A stretch of DNA of 64,000 nt from Bacteroidales bacterium. GTDB lineage: Bacteria > Bacteroidota > Bacteroidia > Bacteroidales > UBA10428. The stretch is taken from contig JAFGBD010000074.1 in the NCBI GenBank assembly GCA_016933335.1, forward strand, positions 22,353-86,352, given 5' to 3'. Positions 9,138-19,362 of this stretch are shown here, in pieces (position 1 is the stretch's first letter; each line of letters opens with the position of its first letter). Both the position numbers and the translations under genes were made by a program. The notes below the pieces were generated by a model. The model was given only the letters and a program-made list of their open reading frames with translations. It had not been told where the DNA came from and searched no databases.

Positions 9138-10247
9138 TCAAAATCCCTGTATATCAAGATTTGTCAGTCCGGCTTCTTTTGCCCGGCTGACGGCATTGCG
9201 GTATTCCTCTGCAGTCAGCCGGCGTGAGATATCAGGATAATCAGAAGCCCTGTAACATGGACGGTATTGCGACATCAGGTTCAAATAGGTGTCTTTTGGC
9301 AGGTTCTCTGCAATCCACCGTATGACATTTCCGGTGCCGCTGACTCCGTTAGGCATGACCAGGTGTCTTATCATCAGTCCCCTGTACATCAGTCCGTCAT
9401 CTGCAGGCCTGGCAACCCCCACCTGACGGTTCATTTCAATCAAGGCTGCTTTGGTCACCTCGGGGTATATGCCGGCTTCTGAAGAGTATTTGAACGCCAT
9501 CTCTTTATCATAATACTTAAAATCCGGGAGATAGATGTCCACAATCCCGTCAAGCACTTCCAGTATGCCTTTTTTTTCCCAGCCACAAGTGTTATAAACC
9601 AGGGGCAGCCGCAGCCCTTTTCCGGCAGCTATATCAAGTGCAAGCAGAATATGGGGGGAATAGTGTGTTGGTGTGACGACATTGATATTATGACATCCGG
9701 TTGCCTGCAGGTTCAGCATCATGCTTGCCAGCTCATTGATGGTTCTGTATGTACCCTCCCCGCCAATACTGATATCCCAGTTGATACAAAAAACACAGCG
9801 CAGGCTGCAGTGCGAAAAAAAGATGGTACCCGAGCCACCTTTGCCAACCAACGGGCTCTCTTCACCGAAATGAGGATGATACGAGGCAATCTTCAGCCGT
9901 GAGGTTGCCATGCAGGTACCTTTAGCGCCTTTGAGCCTGTTTTCTCTGCATTCCCTCGGGCACAGGATGCATCGCTCCATGACGTTCCATAATTCCTCTC
10001 CTCTTTTTTTCAGCTCCCCGCTCCTGTGAAGCTTCAGGTAAGAGGGTTCGAAATCTGGTCTGACAGATTGGTTGTTCATCATATCCTTTTGATTTACATT
10101 TCGGGTTTTGCTGTAACTAAATCCCTGGCTTTTGCCAGGTCTTAATAGATGAAAGATCCGGCTGAAAGGCAAAAAAAATAAGCTCAGAAAGGATGATGTT
10201 ATCATCCTGATTGTATCCCGTCGTGTTCTCTTTTCAGCATGCAACAT
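9138..10247 (-). CDS. PflX-like radical SAM protein
   Basis: A 369-aa radical SAM protein of the COG1313 group (PflX, related to pyruvate formate-lyase activating enzymes). The SAM-binding 4Fe-4S motif is CSLRCVFC at residues 147-154 (C-x3-C-x2-C). A second Cys set upstream, C93-x2-C96-x3-C100-x11-C112, is typical of this group and may hold another cluster. The target is unknown. The N-terminus is odd: about 60 residues precede the usual start of homology and contain RTRRDTIR followed by a hydrophobic run, reminiscent of a Tat signal. If these are not translated, the start would be near MMNNQSVRPDF. Confidence 0.85.
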   Translation of the reverse strand: MLHAEKRTRRDTIRMITSSFLSLFFLPFSRIFHLLRPGKSQGFSYSKTRNVNQKDMMNNQSVRPDFEPSYLKLHRSGELKKRGEELWNVMERCILCPRECRENRLKGAKGTCMATSRLKIASYHPHFGEESPLVGKGGSGTIFFSHCSLRCVFCINWDISIGGEGTYRTINELASMMLNLQATGCHNINVVTPTHYSPHILLALDIAAGKGLRLPLVYNTCGWEKKGILEVLDGIVDIYLPDFKYYDKEMAFKYSSEAGIYPEVTKAALIEMNRQVGVARPADDGLMYRGLMIRHLVMPNGVSGTGNVIRWIAENLPKDTYLNLMSQYRPCYRASDYPDISRRLTAEEYRNAVSRAKEAGLTNLDIQGF

Positions 10248-10276
10248 GACGCGAATATTTTAGTTACGGCTTATAG

Positions 10277-10320
10277 GCGAATCCTCTGACTAAGAGTCTG
10301 CCTGCGTATCCTCTGGCTAA
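10277..10320. repeat. 17-bp direct repeat upstream of the radical SAM gene
   Basis: GCGAATCCTCTGACTAA (10277-10293) and GCGTATCCTCTGGCTAA (10304-10320) match at 15 of 17 positions with a period of 27. The pair lies 30-73 bp upstream of the start at 10247 and after the gdhA terminator. It could be a tandem operator. Confidence 0.6.
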
Positions 10321-10361
10321 ATTACGATAATAATCCATGATTTTGGTTCAACGGCCGGAAT

Positions 10362-10388
10362 AAAAAAACCTGCCCGGGAGCAGGTTTA
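10362..10388 (-). terminator. Rho-independent terminator of gdhA
   Basis: Read on the minus strand: AAACCTGC, loop, GCAGGTTT-like arm, then a run of T. The stem is G/C-rich (CCTGC/GCAGG) and about 50 nt after the gdhA stop codon. Confidence 0.85.
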
Positions 10389-10437
10389 AATGATTGAAAC
10401 AAGTGTAGGACAGGGTGGTAAAAACCTGTAATTCTGT

Positions 10438-11790
<1,353 letters not shown>

Positions 11791-11921
11791 TTATAAACCT
11801 CCCTGTTTTTGGCTGCTAAAATAAAGAACTTTGAGGCATGTTATCCATGCAGGTCTGATAATTCCGTGTTTTACTGATAGAATTAAGTGGATTGCTTAAT
11901 GAGAGACATGAAGCAGAAGAA

Positions 11922-12575
11922 CTACATCTCGATCAGGTTGTTCTTAATGGCAAATTTCACCAGATCAACAACGGTTTTGAGATTGAGCTTCTGCATGATA
12001 TGATTTTTATGCGATTCAACTGTCCTCACGCTGATAAAAAGTTTATCGGCAATTTCCCTGTTTGAATGGCTTTCTCCCCACATTTTGAGAATCTCGGTTT
12101 CGCGTGAACTCAGGCTTTTAAGACTGTCAAAATCTGAGCCTTCCCTGGATTTAAGGTTACTGATATATTTGTTGAGCAGCAAATGGGTTATGGATTTGCT
12201 GTAAAAATCATATCCGTTGCGGATGGTATAAATTGCTTCAATAAGCTCATTTCTGCCGGTATCTCTGGCCAGAAATCCACTGGCTCCGGCTTTGATGATC
12301 TTCAGGATAAATTCTTCTTCATTATGCACTGACAATACCAGGATCTTTACCCCCGGAAAGCTGATCATAAGCTGGCTTATCAGATTATGGACAGTCACAT
12401 TCAGTGTATGTATATTTACAATCAGAATGTTTACCGCATTTTTTTTCAGGCTCTCTATCAGATGAGCTTTTTCATCAGATTTTACAGCAATATGAATATC
12501 ATCAACATCTTCAAGCAGGGAACTGACACCTTCCTGTACAATTTTATGCTCATCGAATATGCCTATTTCTATCAT
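11922..12575 (-). CDS. LuxR/NarL-type regulator with degenerate receiver
   Basis: A 217-aa regulator. Residues 1-120 are a CheY-like receiver and 150-212 a LuxR-type helix-turn-helix (LSSRETEILKMWGESHSNREIADKLFISVRTVESHKNHI). The receiver is atypical: the phosphoacceptor Asp is replaced by Asn (N54 in ILIVNIHTLN) and the conserved Lys by Arg (FLARD), while the N-terminal acidic pair (FDEH) and Ser (VLSVH) remain. It probably works without aspartyl phosphorylation. It starts 19 nt downstream of the 1534-aa sensor gene and should be co-transcribed with it, so it may read out that protein. Confidence 0.9.
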   Translation of the reverse strand: MIEIGIFDEHKIVQEGVSSLLEDVDDIHIAVKSDEKAHLIESLKKNAVNILIVNIHTLNVTVHNLISQLMISFPGVKILVLSVHNEEEFILKIIKAGASGFLARDTGRNELIEAIYTIRNGYDFYSKSITHLLLNKYISNLKSREGSDFDSLKSLSSRETEILKMWGESHSNREIADKLFISVRTVESHKNHIMQKLNLKTVVDLVKFAIKNNLIEM

Positions 12576-12594
12576 ATTTGTTCTTGTCTTTCAA

Positions 12595-15500
12595 TTAAAT
12601 CTGAATAACCGAAATCATGCTTTTACCGTCCATTGTGATGGTGAGAGGATTCTCAAACCGAATGTGCCTGAAATGATTTGTACGGTGAATTGTTCTCTGC
12701 CTGTCAAGCAGCTTCCATTGGATATAGTCGGTTGAAGAACTGTCCCTGACAGATAAATAGCCCACATTCATTGATGTGAGGTTATGGAAGAAATGCGAAC
12801 CCAGAGATGAATCCAGGGGAAAGTCCGGGAGACTGATTTCCACAATAACCTTGGCATTGCTGATCTGAGGCCAGATTACCGGGATTCCCAGAAACTGATC
12901 GCGTGTTCCCCATCTGCCCGGACCAATAAGCACATATTGCTTGTTTTGTCTTGACATAAAATGATTTAACTCTTCAATCTCATTTACCATCTCAAGCGTT
13001 TTAAGCTTGCTGAATTTATCAACATCCACATAGATCACATCACGAATGTTTTTTATTTTACCATTTCCCAGACTGGATGTTGTATAAAGTAAGATTCTGG
13101 ATTGATCAACTTTGTCCGGGTCAATGACATAATGAGAAAGATTTTCCACCAGGGGTTTGATTTGCAGAAGGTAAAATGAAGGCAGGTCATTGATTGTCTT
13201 TGTAAGATCAACTGCGTATTCTAGTTCCACGGGTGAACCCAGGGCTTCTTTCACGGTATGAAGCATGATGTCAATTGTCTCGGCAAGCGGAATATAATTG
13301 TGTTTTAGGATATCTGCAAAATTGAGGATACGGGGGCCTTTTGAAACCAGTCCTTCTTCAATCCTGTCGTTATCAGAATTATAAACGGATGCAAGATGTT
13401 TTAATGTTCCGTGTTTTTCAGCAGCGCTGATTTCAAGCAGAGCCAGAGAAGCTTTATCGCCATATTTCATCAGATCGATAACCTGTTTTGATAAATCGAC
13501 CGCGTAAAAGTCAACTTGTGTACTGTTCAGTAAGTCACGTGTTGAAAACATCTCTATATTCGGATATTTCGGAGAAAACCTGAATGCTTTGCCGCCCTCC
13601 ACTACATAGGAACCCAGTCCCAACGCTGCAATGGCAAAACCTTCTTCAGGTTTCATGTGTGACACAGGGTAATAGTTGTGCGAATTGGCAATACCACTTA
13701 TATGCGGGTAATAATAATCTTCAAATTGCTGTCCTGCCAGTTCCTGCAGGACTATAGCCATTCGCTCTTCCTCTACTTTATGGTTAATGGCCTTGAAATA
13801 TGTTCTTGCATAACCTGAATACACAGATGCATATACAAGTTTGATGGCATCCACGAGATTCTGAAACCGTAAAAATTTGTTGGGATGATTATTGGGTATG
13901 ATAATGGTATCAAATACACCTGCAAAGGGTTGTGTAATGGAATCTTCTGAAAGGCTTGATGATCTGACGGCAATGGGTCTGGAGATCTGATCGATAAACA
14001 CTTCAAGCTTTTTCATCAGCGATCCTGAAAGCTGTGCCTTATAAAAATATTCCCTTATTTTCTGATAAGGTAATTCAGGGTTGAAAATTCTCTCATAAAG
14101 CCTGTTCTTTTCTATGAAAATTTCAAATTCATCGATTCCTATGATTGCTGTTTTTGGTGTCCTGATGTTGATATATTTCGATAATGCAGAGAAATCAATG
14201 TTATATATCAGTGTATTGATGAATGCAAGTCCCCTGCCTTTCCCACCCAGTGATCCGCTTGAAAAATTGACAATATTTTTTTCATCAATATCTGTGGATT
14301 CATCAAATCCGAGAACCTTGCCTTTTTTCTTCTCCTCGAGATATTTTTTAATGGTTTGAATTAGAAAAGTCCTGATATCATGGATATTAGGAAAATCCGT
14401 TATTCTTAACGGATTAAGGATTTTTGCCAGATGTATCTCTCCCCGCCCCATGATCCAGAGCGAAAACTGATTTTCATTGGCATGGGTATATAAAGATTCT
14501 TCAGGAATGGTATGAAGAAGTGCAAGAAACTCGTTCAATGAACGGGCTACGGCAATCTGTTTGCCTTCTTTGTTCCTGAAAACAAAATCTCCGAAGGCCA
14601 GATTTCGGGTGAGAAAATTCTTCAGATCATTCAGAAGGCTTTCGGAGTTTTTATTTACAAAACCCACACCGAGGTTTTGTGCTATTTTTTCATTTTTGGT
14701 ATCGGCAGATTGCAGAATGATTGGCAGGTTTTTAATATTTGATTTTGCATATTTGATGAAATTGATACCTGCAGTTTTATCAAGCCTGCCTTCTTTCTCA
14801 AATTCAACATCAGAAATGATGCAAAGAAGGAAATCCTTATACTTGTGAAACAGGTATATGGCATCTTCGTAATTTCTTGCCAGAAGAATCTTTGGTCTTG
14901 ATCTCATTTTACAGATCTTATCCAGTTCGTTTTTTTCCACTTCGACAAGGGTTTGCTGCACCTGTCCGAACACAATGGAGTAAAGAATCGGCAGGTATTT
15001 TGAATAATACTGGGCTGAATCTTCAAGAAGCAGTATCACCCTTACAAGACCTATCCTGGTATCATTTTCAACATTTGCCTTATCTTCAATGGACTTAACG
15101 ATGGCAAAAAATATCTGTGAATCCCCGTTCCATACGAACAGCTTGTCGATTATTCTTGAAGCGGGCAGAATATCCTCAAAATACTGGATATTGCTTTTCT
15201 GGTTCAGCAATAAATATATGGGTATATCAGGCTTTCTTTTTTTGATTTTTTTAGCCAGTTCAAGGGGATAGTGCTGATCAATTCCTGCCATCAGAATAAT
15301 CAGATCAAAAGAAGTTGTTTCCAGCAATTCCATTGCTTCTTTGGCAGAAGTGACACCGGTAATCCTGGGGAGTGAGAAAAGGCTGTACTGGTATATCTCA
15401 CCCATGAACTGTTCAAAGAAGTGATCTTCATTTTCAAGTATAAACGCATCATAAAGGGTCGCAACAAACAGTATTTCCTTGATCTTGTATTTCATCATAT

Positions 15501-17199
15501 CGAAATAGATGTACTTATCGATGATCTGTTTGTTGAAAAAGAGCTGCAGGGGTTGTTTGTCTTTTATCAGTGATTTTCTGTATTCTTCGGCTTTATGTGA
15601 TACAGCAGGTTTGAATAAAGAACGTCTGTATATATCTCTGCCTTTCAGATTGTTAATATATCCACTGATTAATTTCGCGATATTTATCAATAATTGTCTC
15701 TCTTCCCTCATAAAAGGGCCTTCATAGTCCTGGGGAAATTCTTTCAGATAACATATTTCTATGGTGCCTTTTTTATTATCGATGGTAACAAAACTTTCTT
15801 TCTGCATCCATCGTGTTACCTTGAATTTGCGGCTGCAGTATACTTTACCTTCAAATCTTATCCGGGTGACCGTGGAATTCGGATATTGCCAGGCTTTCGG
15901 AAGGATGTTGCAGATTTCCTGTAATGTTTCTTCAAGCGATTTGCCTTCGGCGATGATCCGGGATGTCAGGTTGATTCCTTTAAGCTCTTTCAGTCTTTCC
16001 CTGTTTTCAGATAACAGTTTGTTAAAAATATCCTTTGTTGCTGATCCTGCTATGAGGTTTGCAAGGTTTATCAGCAGGTTTCTTTCTTCTTTTAAGAACG
16101 GGCCTTCATCTTCCTGCGGAAATTCCTTCAGATAAAAGACTTCGATTAAGCCCTGTTTGTTTTTTGGCGCCTCAAAGGTTTGCGTTTGGGTCCAGGGTGT
16201 TTCTCTGAAATTCGGGCTGACAAATACCTTTTTTTCGAATGTTATCCGTACTGCAGTAAATTCGGGATACTGCCAGGCATCAGGAAGAATGGAACTGATG
16301 AGCTGCAAAGATTCTTCGAGGGTGCGGTTTTCTTTTAAAATTGCCGAAGTCTGGTTGAGACCGTGCAGCTCTTTCAGTCTTTCGGTGTTTTGGGCAAGCA
16401 GAACCTGCAGGTTATTCCTGGAGACAGACCCGGAAATCAGAGCCGCAAGGTTGTCAATCAGGTTCCTCTCTTCTTTCAGAAACGGACCTTCATCTTCATC
16501 AGGAAATGCTTTAAGGTAAAAGACCTCAATCAGTCCCTTCTTATTATCAGGTGTCTCGAATGACTGTTTCTGACACCATCTGGTCTCCATGAAATTCTTA
16601 CTGGTAAATACCTTGTTTTCATATCTGATCCTTGCAACTGTGTGTTCGGGGTATTGCCAGGCCTCGGGTAGAAAGGAACAAATCTCCTGAAGGCTTTCTT
16701 CGAGTGTCTGGCTGTCTTTCAGCATTTTAGTGGTAAAATTGATTCCCATTAATTCCTTCAGCCTTTCTTTTATATCATAATGGAGATCTTTTAACTGTAT
16801 TCTGGAAATGGCACCTGAAACGATTGTGGAAACATGGTCTAAAAAAGAATCTTCTTTAAAAAGAGGTTTTTCATCTGCTTGACCCGCAAAATCATGGTCG
16901 AAAAACAGCTGGATAACACCTTTTTTATCATTGGGAATCTCAAAGTTCCTTTTTTTCACAAAGGCGGTCTCGGTAAAATTTTTGCTTGTATACTCGTTAC
17001 CGTCAAATATGATTCTGGCATAAACATTTTCAGGTTGCGCATATACTTCAGGTAAAAGGCTGCATATGAGTTGTAATGAATTATCCAGATCAGGTTCTGA
17101 AGAAAGAATCTCCAGTATTTTTCCAATGGTCCGGTATTCATTGAGATTCATTTCTTCAAAGATGATCTCATTGTTTTTATTTTCAGTCTGTCTTGCCAT
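12595..17199 (-). CDS. GAF4-receiver2-ATP-grasp (PEP/pyruvate-binding) signalling protein
   Basis: A 1534-aa soluble multidomain protein. Residues about 24-520 are four tandem GAF-like repeats of about 125 aa. The last three contain near-identical ERLKEL, LPxAWQYP and EGPFxxEER segments. Residues 573-702 are a receiver-like domain without an Asp at the expected place (FDLIILMAGI). Residues 718-865 are a second receiver with ED (726-727), D797 and a Lys near 850 retained. From about 975 comes a PEP/pyruvate-binding ATP-grasp domain of the PPDK_N type (SLGGKGRGLAF, RSSSLSEDS, PFAGVFDT) with a Bacteroidota-type C-terminal region (IGPGRWGTRDQF). No swivelling phospho-His domain and no TIM barrel are present, so PEP synthase activity is unlikely. 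No kinase domain is present. Followed by the LuxR gene after 19 nt. Confidence 0.85.
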   Translation of the reverse strand: MARQTENKNNEIIFEEMNLNEYRTIGKILEILSSEPDLDNSLQLICSLLPEVYAQPENVYARIIFDGNEYTSKNFTETAFVKKRNFEIPNDKKGVIQLFFDHDFAGQADEKPLFKEDSFLDHVSTIVSGAISRIQLKDLHYDIKERLKELMGINFTTKMLKDSQTLEESLQEICSFLPEAWQYPEHTVARIRYENKVFTSKNFMETRWCQKQSFETPDNKKGLIEVFYLKAFPDEDEGPFLKEERNLIDNLAALISGSVSRNNLQVLLAQNTERLKELHGLNQTSAILKENRTLEESLQLISSILPDAWQYPEFTAVRITFEKKVFVSPNFRETPWTQTQTFEAPKNKQGLIEVFYLKEFPQEDEGPFLKEERNLLINLANLIAGSATKDIFNKLLSENRERLKELKGINLTSRIIAEGKSLEETLQEICNILPKAWQYPNSTVTRIRFEGKVYCSRKFKVTRWMQKESFVTIDNKKGTIEICYLKEFPQDYEGPFMREERQLLINIAKLISGYINNLKGRDIYRRSLFKPAVSHKAEEYRKSLIKDKQPLQLFFNKQIIDKYIYFDMMKYKIKEILFVATLYDAFILENEDHFFEQFMGEIYQYSLFSLPRITGVTSAKEAMELLETTSFDLIILMAGIDQHYPLELAKKIKKRKPDIPIYLLLNQKSNIQYFEDILPASRIIDKLFVWNGDSQIFFAIVKSIEDKANVENDTRIGLVRVILLLEDSAQYYSKYLPILYSIVFGQVQQTLVEVEKNELDKICKMRSRPKILLARNYEDAIYLFHKYKDFLLCIISDVEFEKEGRLDKTAGINFIKYAKSNIKNLPIILQSADTKNEKIAQNLGVGFVNKNSESLLNDLKNFLTRNLAFGDFVFRNKEGKQIAVARSLNEFLALLHTIPEESLYTHANENQFSLWIMGRGEIHLAKILNPLRITDFPNIHDIRTFLIQTIKKYLEEKKKGKVLGFDESTDIDEKNIVNFSSGSLGGKGRGLAFINTLIYNIDFSALSKYINIRTPKTAIIGIDEFEIFIEKNRLYERIFNPELPYQKIREYFYKAQLSGSLMKKLEVFIDQISRPIAVRSSSLSEDSITQPFAGVFDTIIIPNNHPNKFLRFQNLVDAIKLVYASVYSGYARTYFKAINHKVEEERMAIVLQELAGQQFEDYYYPHISGIANSHNYYPVSHMKPEEGFAIAALGLGSYVVEGGKAFRFSPKYPNIEMFSTRDLLNSTQVDFYAVDLSKQVIDLMKYGDKASLALLEISAAEKHGTLKHLASVYNSDNDRIEEGLVSKGPRILNFADILKHNYIPLAETIDIMLHTVKEALGSPVELEYAVDLTKTINDLPSFYLLQIKPLVENLSHYVIDPDKVDQSRILLYTTSSLGNGKIKNIRDVIYVDVDKFSKLKTLEMVNEIEELNHFMSRQNKQYVLIGPGRWGTRDQFLGIPVIWPQISNAKVIVEISLPDFPLDSSLGSHFFHNLTSMNVGYLSVRDSSSTDYIQWKLLDRQRTIHRTNHFRHIRFENPLTITMDGKSMISVIQI

Positions 17200-17284
17200 G
17201 GTAGTGAAGCATTAATTAACAGCGAAAAAATCCGGTCAGTTTATCCAATATTCATTCAAAGAAAACCAAATGAAGTCTTTAAGG

Positions 17285-17315
17285 CAAATTTATTATGAAA
17301 ATATGAAGAACCTAA
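17285..17315 (-). promoter_or_regulatory. Promoter of the 1534-aa sensor operon
   Basis: On the minus strand TTAG-N19-TAAATTTG. The -7 element matches TAnnTTTG exactly and the -33 element 3 of 4. It lies about 85 bp upstream of the ATG at 17199. Confidence 0.55.
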
Positions 17316-17358
17316 GAAAAATGCATTAGAAAGTGAAGGTCAGATCTTTTCAACCGGA

Positions 17359-17389
17359 TTGAACAAACCTGATAATTATTCTATATTTG
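17359..17389 (+). promoter_or_regulatory. Promoter of the SGNH hydrolase gene
   Basis: TTG-N20-TATATTTG, an exact -7 element with good spacing. The TTG called as a start codon by the ORF track (17359) is the -33 element, so translation must begin later, at ATG 17407. Confidence 0.65.
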
Positions 17390-17406
17390 AATTAAATTCG
17401 CACGAA

Positions 17407-18156
17407 ATGAGAATCTTATACATATTATTCTTTTTTTCTGTATATCAATATGATGTGGATAAGCCGTTGAATATTATGATCATCGGAGATTCAAACGGAG
17501 CCAGTGAAAAAGGCTGGGTATACCAGCTGGACAAACTGAGGCATGGTACTGACCATCTGATCAATTATTCAATAGGGGGGAACACCATAGGCTTTGATAA
17601 CCTTGGCAGGGACACCCTGAATACGCTTAAAAATATCAATGGTTACATCAAAAATGCAGAAGACAGTCTTCAATACCTGGATAAAATATTGATTTGTCTT
17701 GGAACAAATGATTGCAAGGCTGTTTTTGACACACTGCAATCTGAGGTGCCGCTGAACCTGGAAAAGCTGATTTTAATTATCAGGGATCATCCCTTTTGTT
17801 CAGATATAATACCCGATATCGTATTGATCACTCCTCCTCCGGTTGCCGTTGATTCACTTCTGTTGCCCAAGTATTTCGGAGGGAAGAAGAGGCTTGAAAA
17901 GCTGCTGCCTCATTACAGGATCATCGCAGATAAGTATGGCTGCCTGTATGTTGATATTTATCATCCCCTGTCTGGTGATTTCACCTCATATACGGTGGAC
18001 GGTATCCATCTTAACGAAGCAGGGTCCATAAGGGCTGCAGAAATTATAAATGAGATGATAATGAATCCATCTCAGGGCAACAACAAGAAAATTACAGATG
18101 CCGGATATAAAAGAATGAATGATCCTGTTCTTAAAAATGATGATGCTTCATTGTGA
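17407..18156 (+). CDS. SGNH/GDSL hydrolase
   Basis: A 249-aa SGNH-fold esterase-like protein. All four family blocks are visible: IGDSNG (nucleophile Ser), IGGNT (Gly), LGTND (Asn), and DGIHLNEAG (catalytic Asp/His). A short hydrophobic start (MRILYILFFFSVY) could be a weak signal peptide or anchor. The ORF track begins at a TTG that belongs to a promoter; ATG 17407 lies 17 nt after the -7 element. Substrate is unknown. The D-threonine-aldolase-like gene follows after 38 nt. Confidence 0.88.
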   Translation: MRILYILFFFSVYQYDVDKPLNIMIIGDSNGASEKGWVYQLDKLRHGTDHLINYSIGGNTIGFDNLGRDTLNTLKNINGYIKNAEDSLQYLDKILICLGTNDCKAVFDTLQSEVPLNLEKLILIIRDHPFCSDIIPDIVLITPPPVAVDSLLLPKYFGGKKRLEKLLPHYRIIADKYGCLYVDIYHPLSGDFTSYTVDGIHLNEAGSIRAAEIINEMIMNPSQGNNKKITDAGYKRMNDPVLKNDDASL

Positions 18157-18194
18157 ATGATTTTATGAATCAGCCTTAAAACAAACAGTTACTT

Positions 18195-19337
18195 GTGAAA
18201 ATAATTGATAAAGAGATTCTTTCGGTTGACACCCCAAGGGTGCTTATAGATTACGATGTCTTAATGTCCAATATTCATATGGTACACGGGTATGCCGAAC
18301 GTTATCAGGTGGATGTCAGACCGCATGTGAAATCACATAAAAGCCTGGATATTGCCGCAATACAACTGGAAGAAGGAGCGAAAGGACTGACAGCTGCCAA
18401 GGTGGATGAAGCGGCAGTGTTTTTCAATACGGCGACGAAATCATTCACACTGGCATATCCGCTGACAGAAGAGCACAAGATTCAAAGGATACTCAGCAGT
18501 ACAAGGCAGTTCAGTCTTGACATGAATCTTATCGTTGACAGTGAAGAAGGTTACGAGGTTGTTGCTTTGATGTGTAAAAGGCTTGGTATAAAGCTGAAAA
18601 TCTATATCAAGATTGATGTCGGGTTGAAAAGATGCGGACTTCCTCCAGGGGATCCCCGGATTTTACGCATTGCCAGGAAAGTATTATCTGACGGCCATCT
18701 TGAGCTTGCCGGTCTTCTCTCGCATGCCGGTCATGTATACAGGGCCGGAAATATCGATGAGGTCATACGTATCGCCCGGGATGAATTGAAAATATTGTTC
18801 AGGGTCAGAAAGTACCTGCTTGATTACGATATCGAAACAAAAAGAATTTCAATCGGCTCAACACCTTCATTGCTGGCCGGTATCGATTTACAGGGAATAT
18901 CTGAGATAAGGCCGGGGAATTATGTTTTTATGGACAGGATCACCTGGAAACTCGGATTAATTGCTCCGGAGCAGATAGCATTAACCGTTATGTCAACCGT
19001 GGTGAGCAAAAACAAGAATCATTTTATCATTGACGCCGGCTCAAAAGTGCTGAGCTCCGATACCGGTGCACATGGCTCAAAGATTCTTGAGGGTTACGGA
19101 CTGGCATACCCGGCTGAAAAGTATCTTGAAGAGGATTACAGGATGAAAATCATCTCATTATCAGAAGAGCACGGGTTTATTGAACGTCCGGATTTTGATC
19201 TGCCGCTCGGGACAAGGATAAGGATCATCCCCAATCATGCCTGTCCTGTTGTTAACCTGACGGATTCACTCGTCGTTCACAGCAGGAATATCATCAGGCA
19301 TGTATGGAAGGTACATGCCAGGGGAAAGGTATTATAA
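18195..19337 (+). CDS. D-threonine aldolase/D-serine dehydratase-like PLP enzyme
   Basis: A 380-aa fold-type III PLP enzyme (alanine racemase N-terminal barrel plus D-serine dehydratase-like C-terminal domain). The PLP lysine should be in VRPHVKSHKS near residue 45. DVGLKRCGL, LLSHAGHVY and the SIGSTPSL phosphate-binding segment are family features. NHACPVVNLTD near the C-terminus provides the His/Cys metal site of this family. Members cleave D-threonine or dehydrate D-serine-type substrates; the exact reaction cannot be told. The start is GTG. It forms an apparent pair with the upstream SGNH gene. Confidence 0.88.
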   Translation: MKIIDKEILSVDTPRVLIDYDVLMSNIHMVHGYAERYQVDVRPHVKSHKSLDIAAIQLEEGAKGLTAAKVDEAAVFFNTATKSFTLAYPLTEEHKIQRILSSTRQFSLDMNLIVDSEEGYEVVALMCKRLGIKLKIYIKIDVGLKRCGLPPGDPRILRIARKVLSDGHLELAGLLSHAGHVYRAGNIDEVIRIARDELKILFRVRKYLLDYDIETKRISIGSTPSLLAGIDLQGISEIRPGNYVFMDRITWKLGLIAPEQIALTVMSTVVSKNKNHFIIDAGSKVLSSDTGAHGSKILEGYGLAYPAEKYLEEDYRMKIISLSEEHGFIERPDFDLPLGTRIRIIPNHACPVVNLTDSLVVHSRNIIRHVWKVHARGKVL

Positions 19338-19362
19338 TTTCATTTATTTTAGTTCATGGTAT

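Noticed and set aside
15761-16563. Several plus-strand ORFs of 66-124 aa
   Set aside because: Shadows of the four GAF-like repeats; their mutual similarity comes from the repeats on the other strand.
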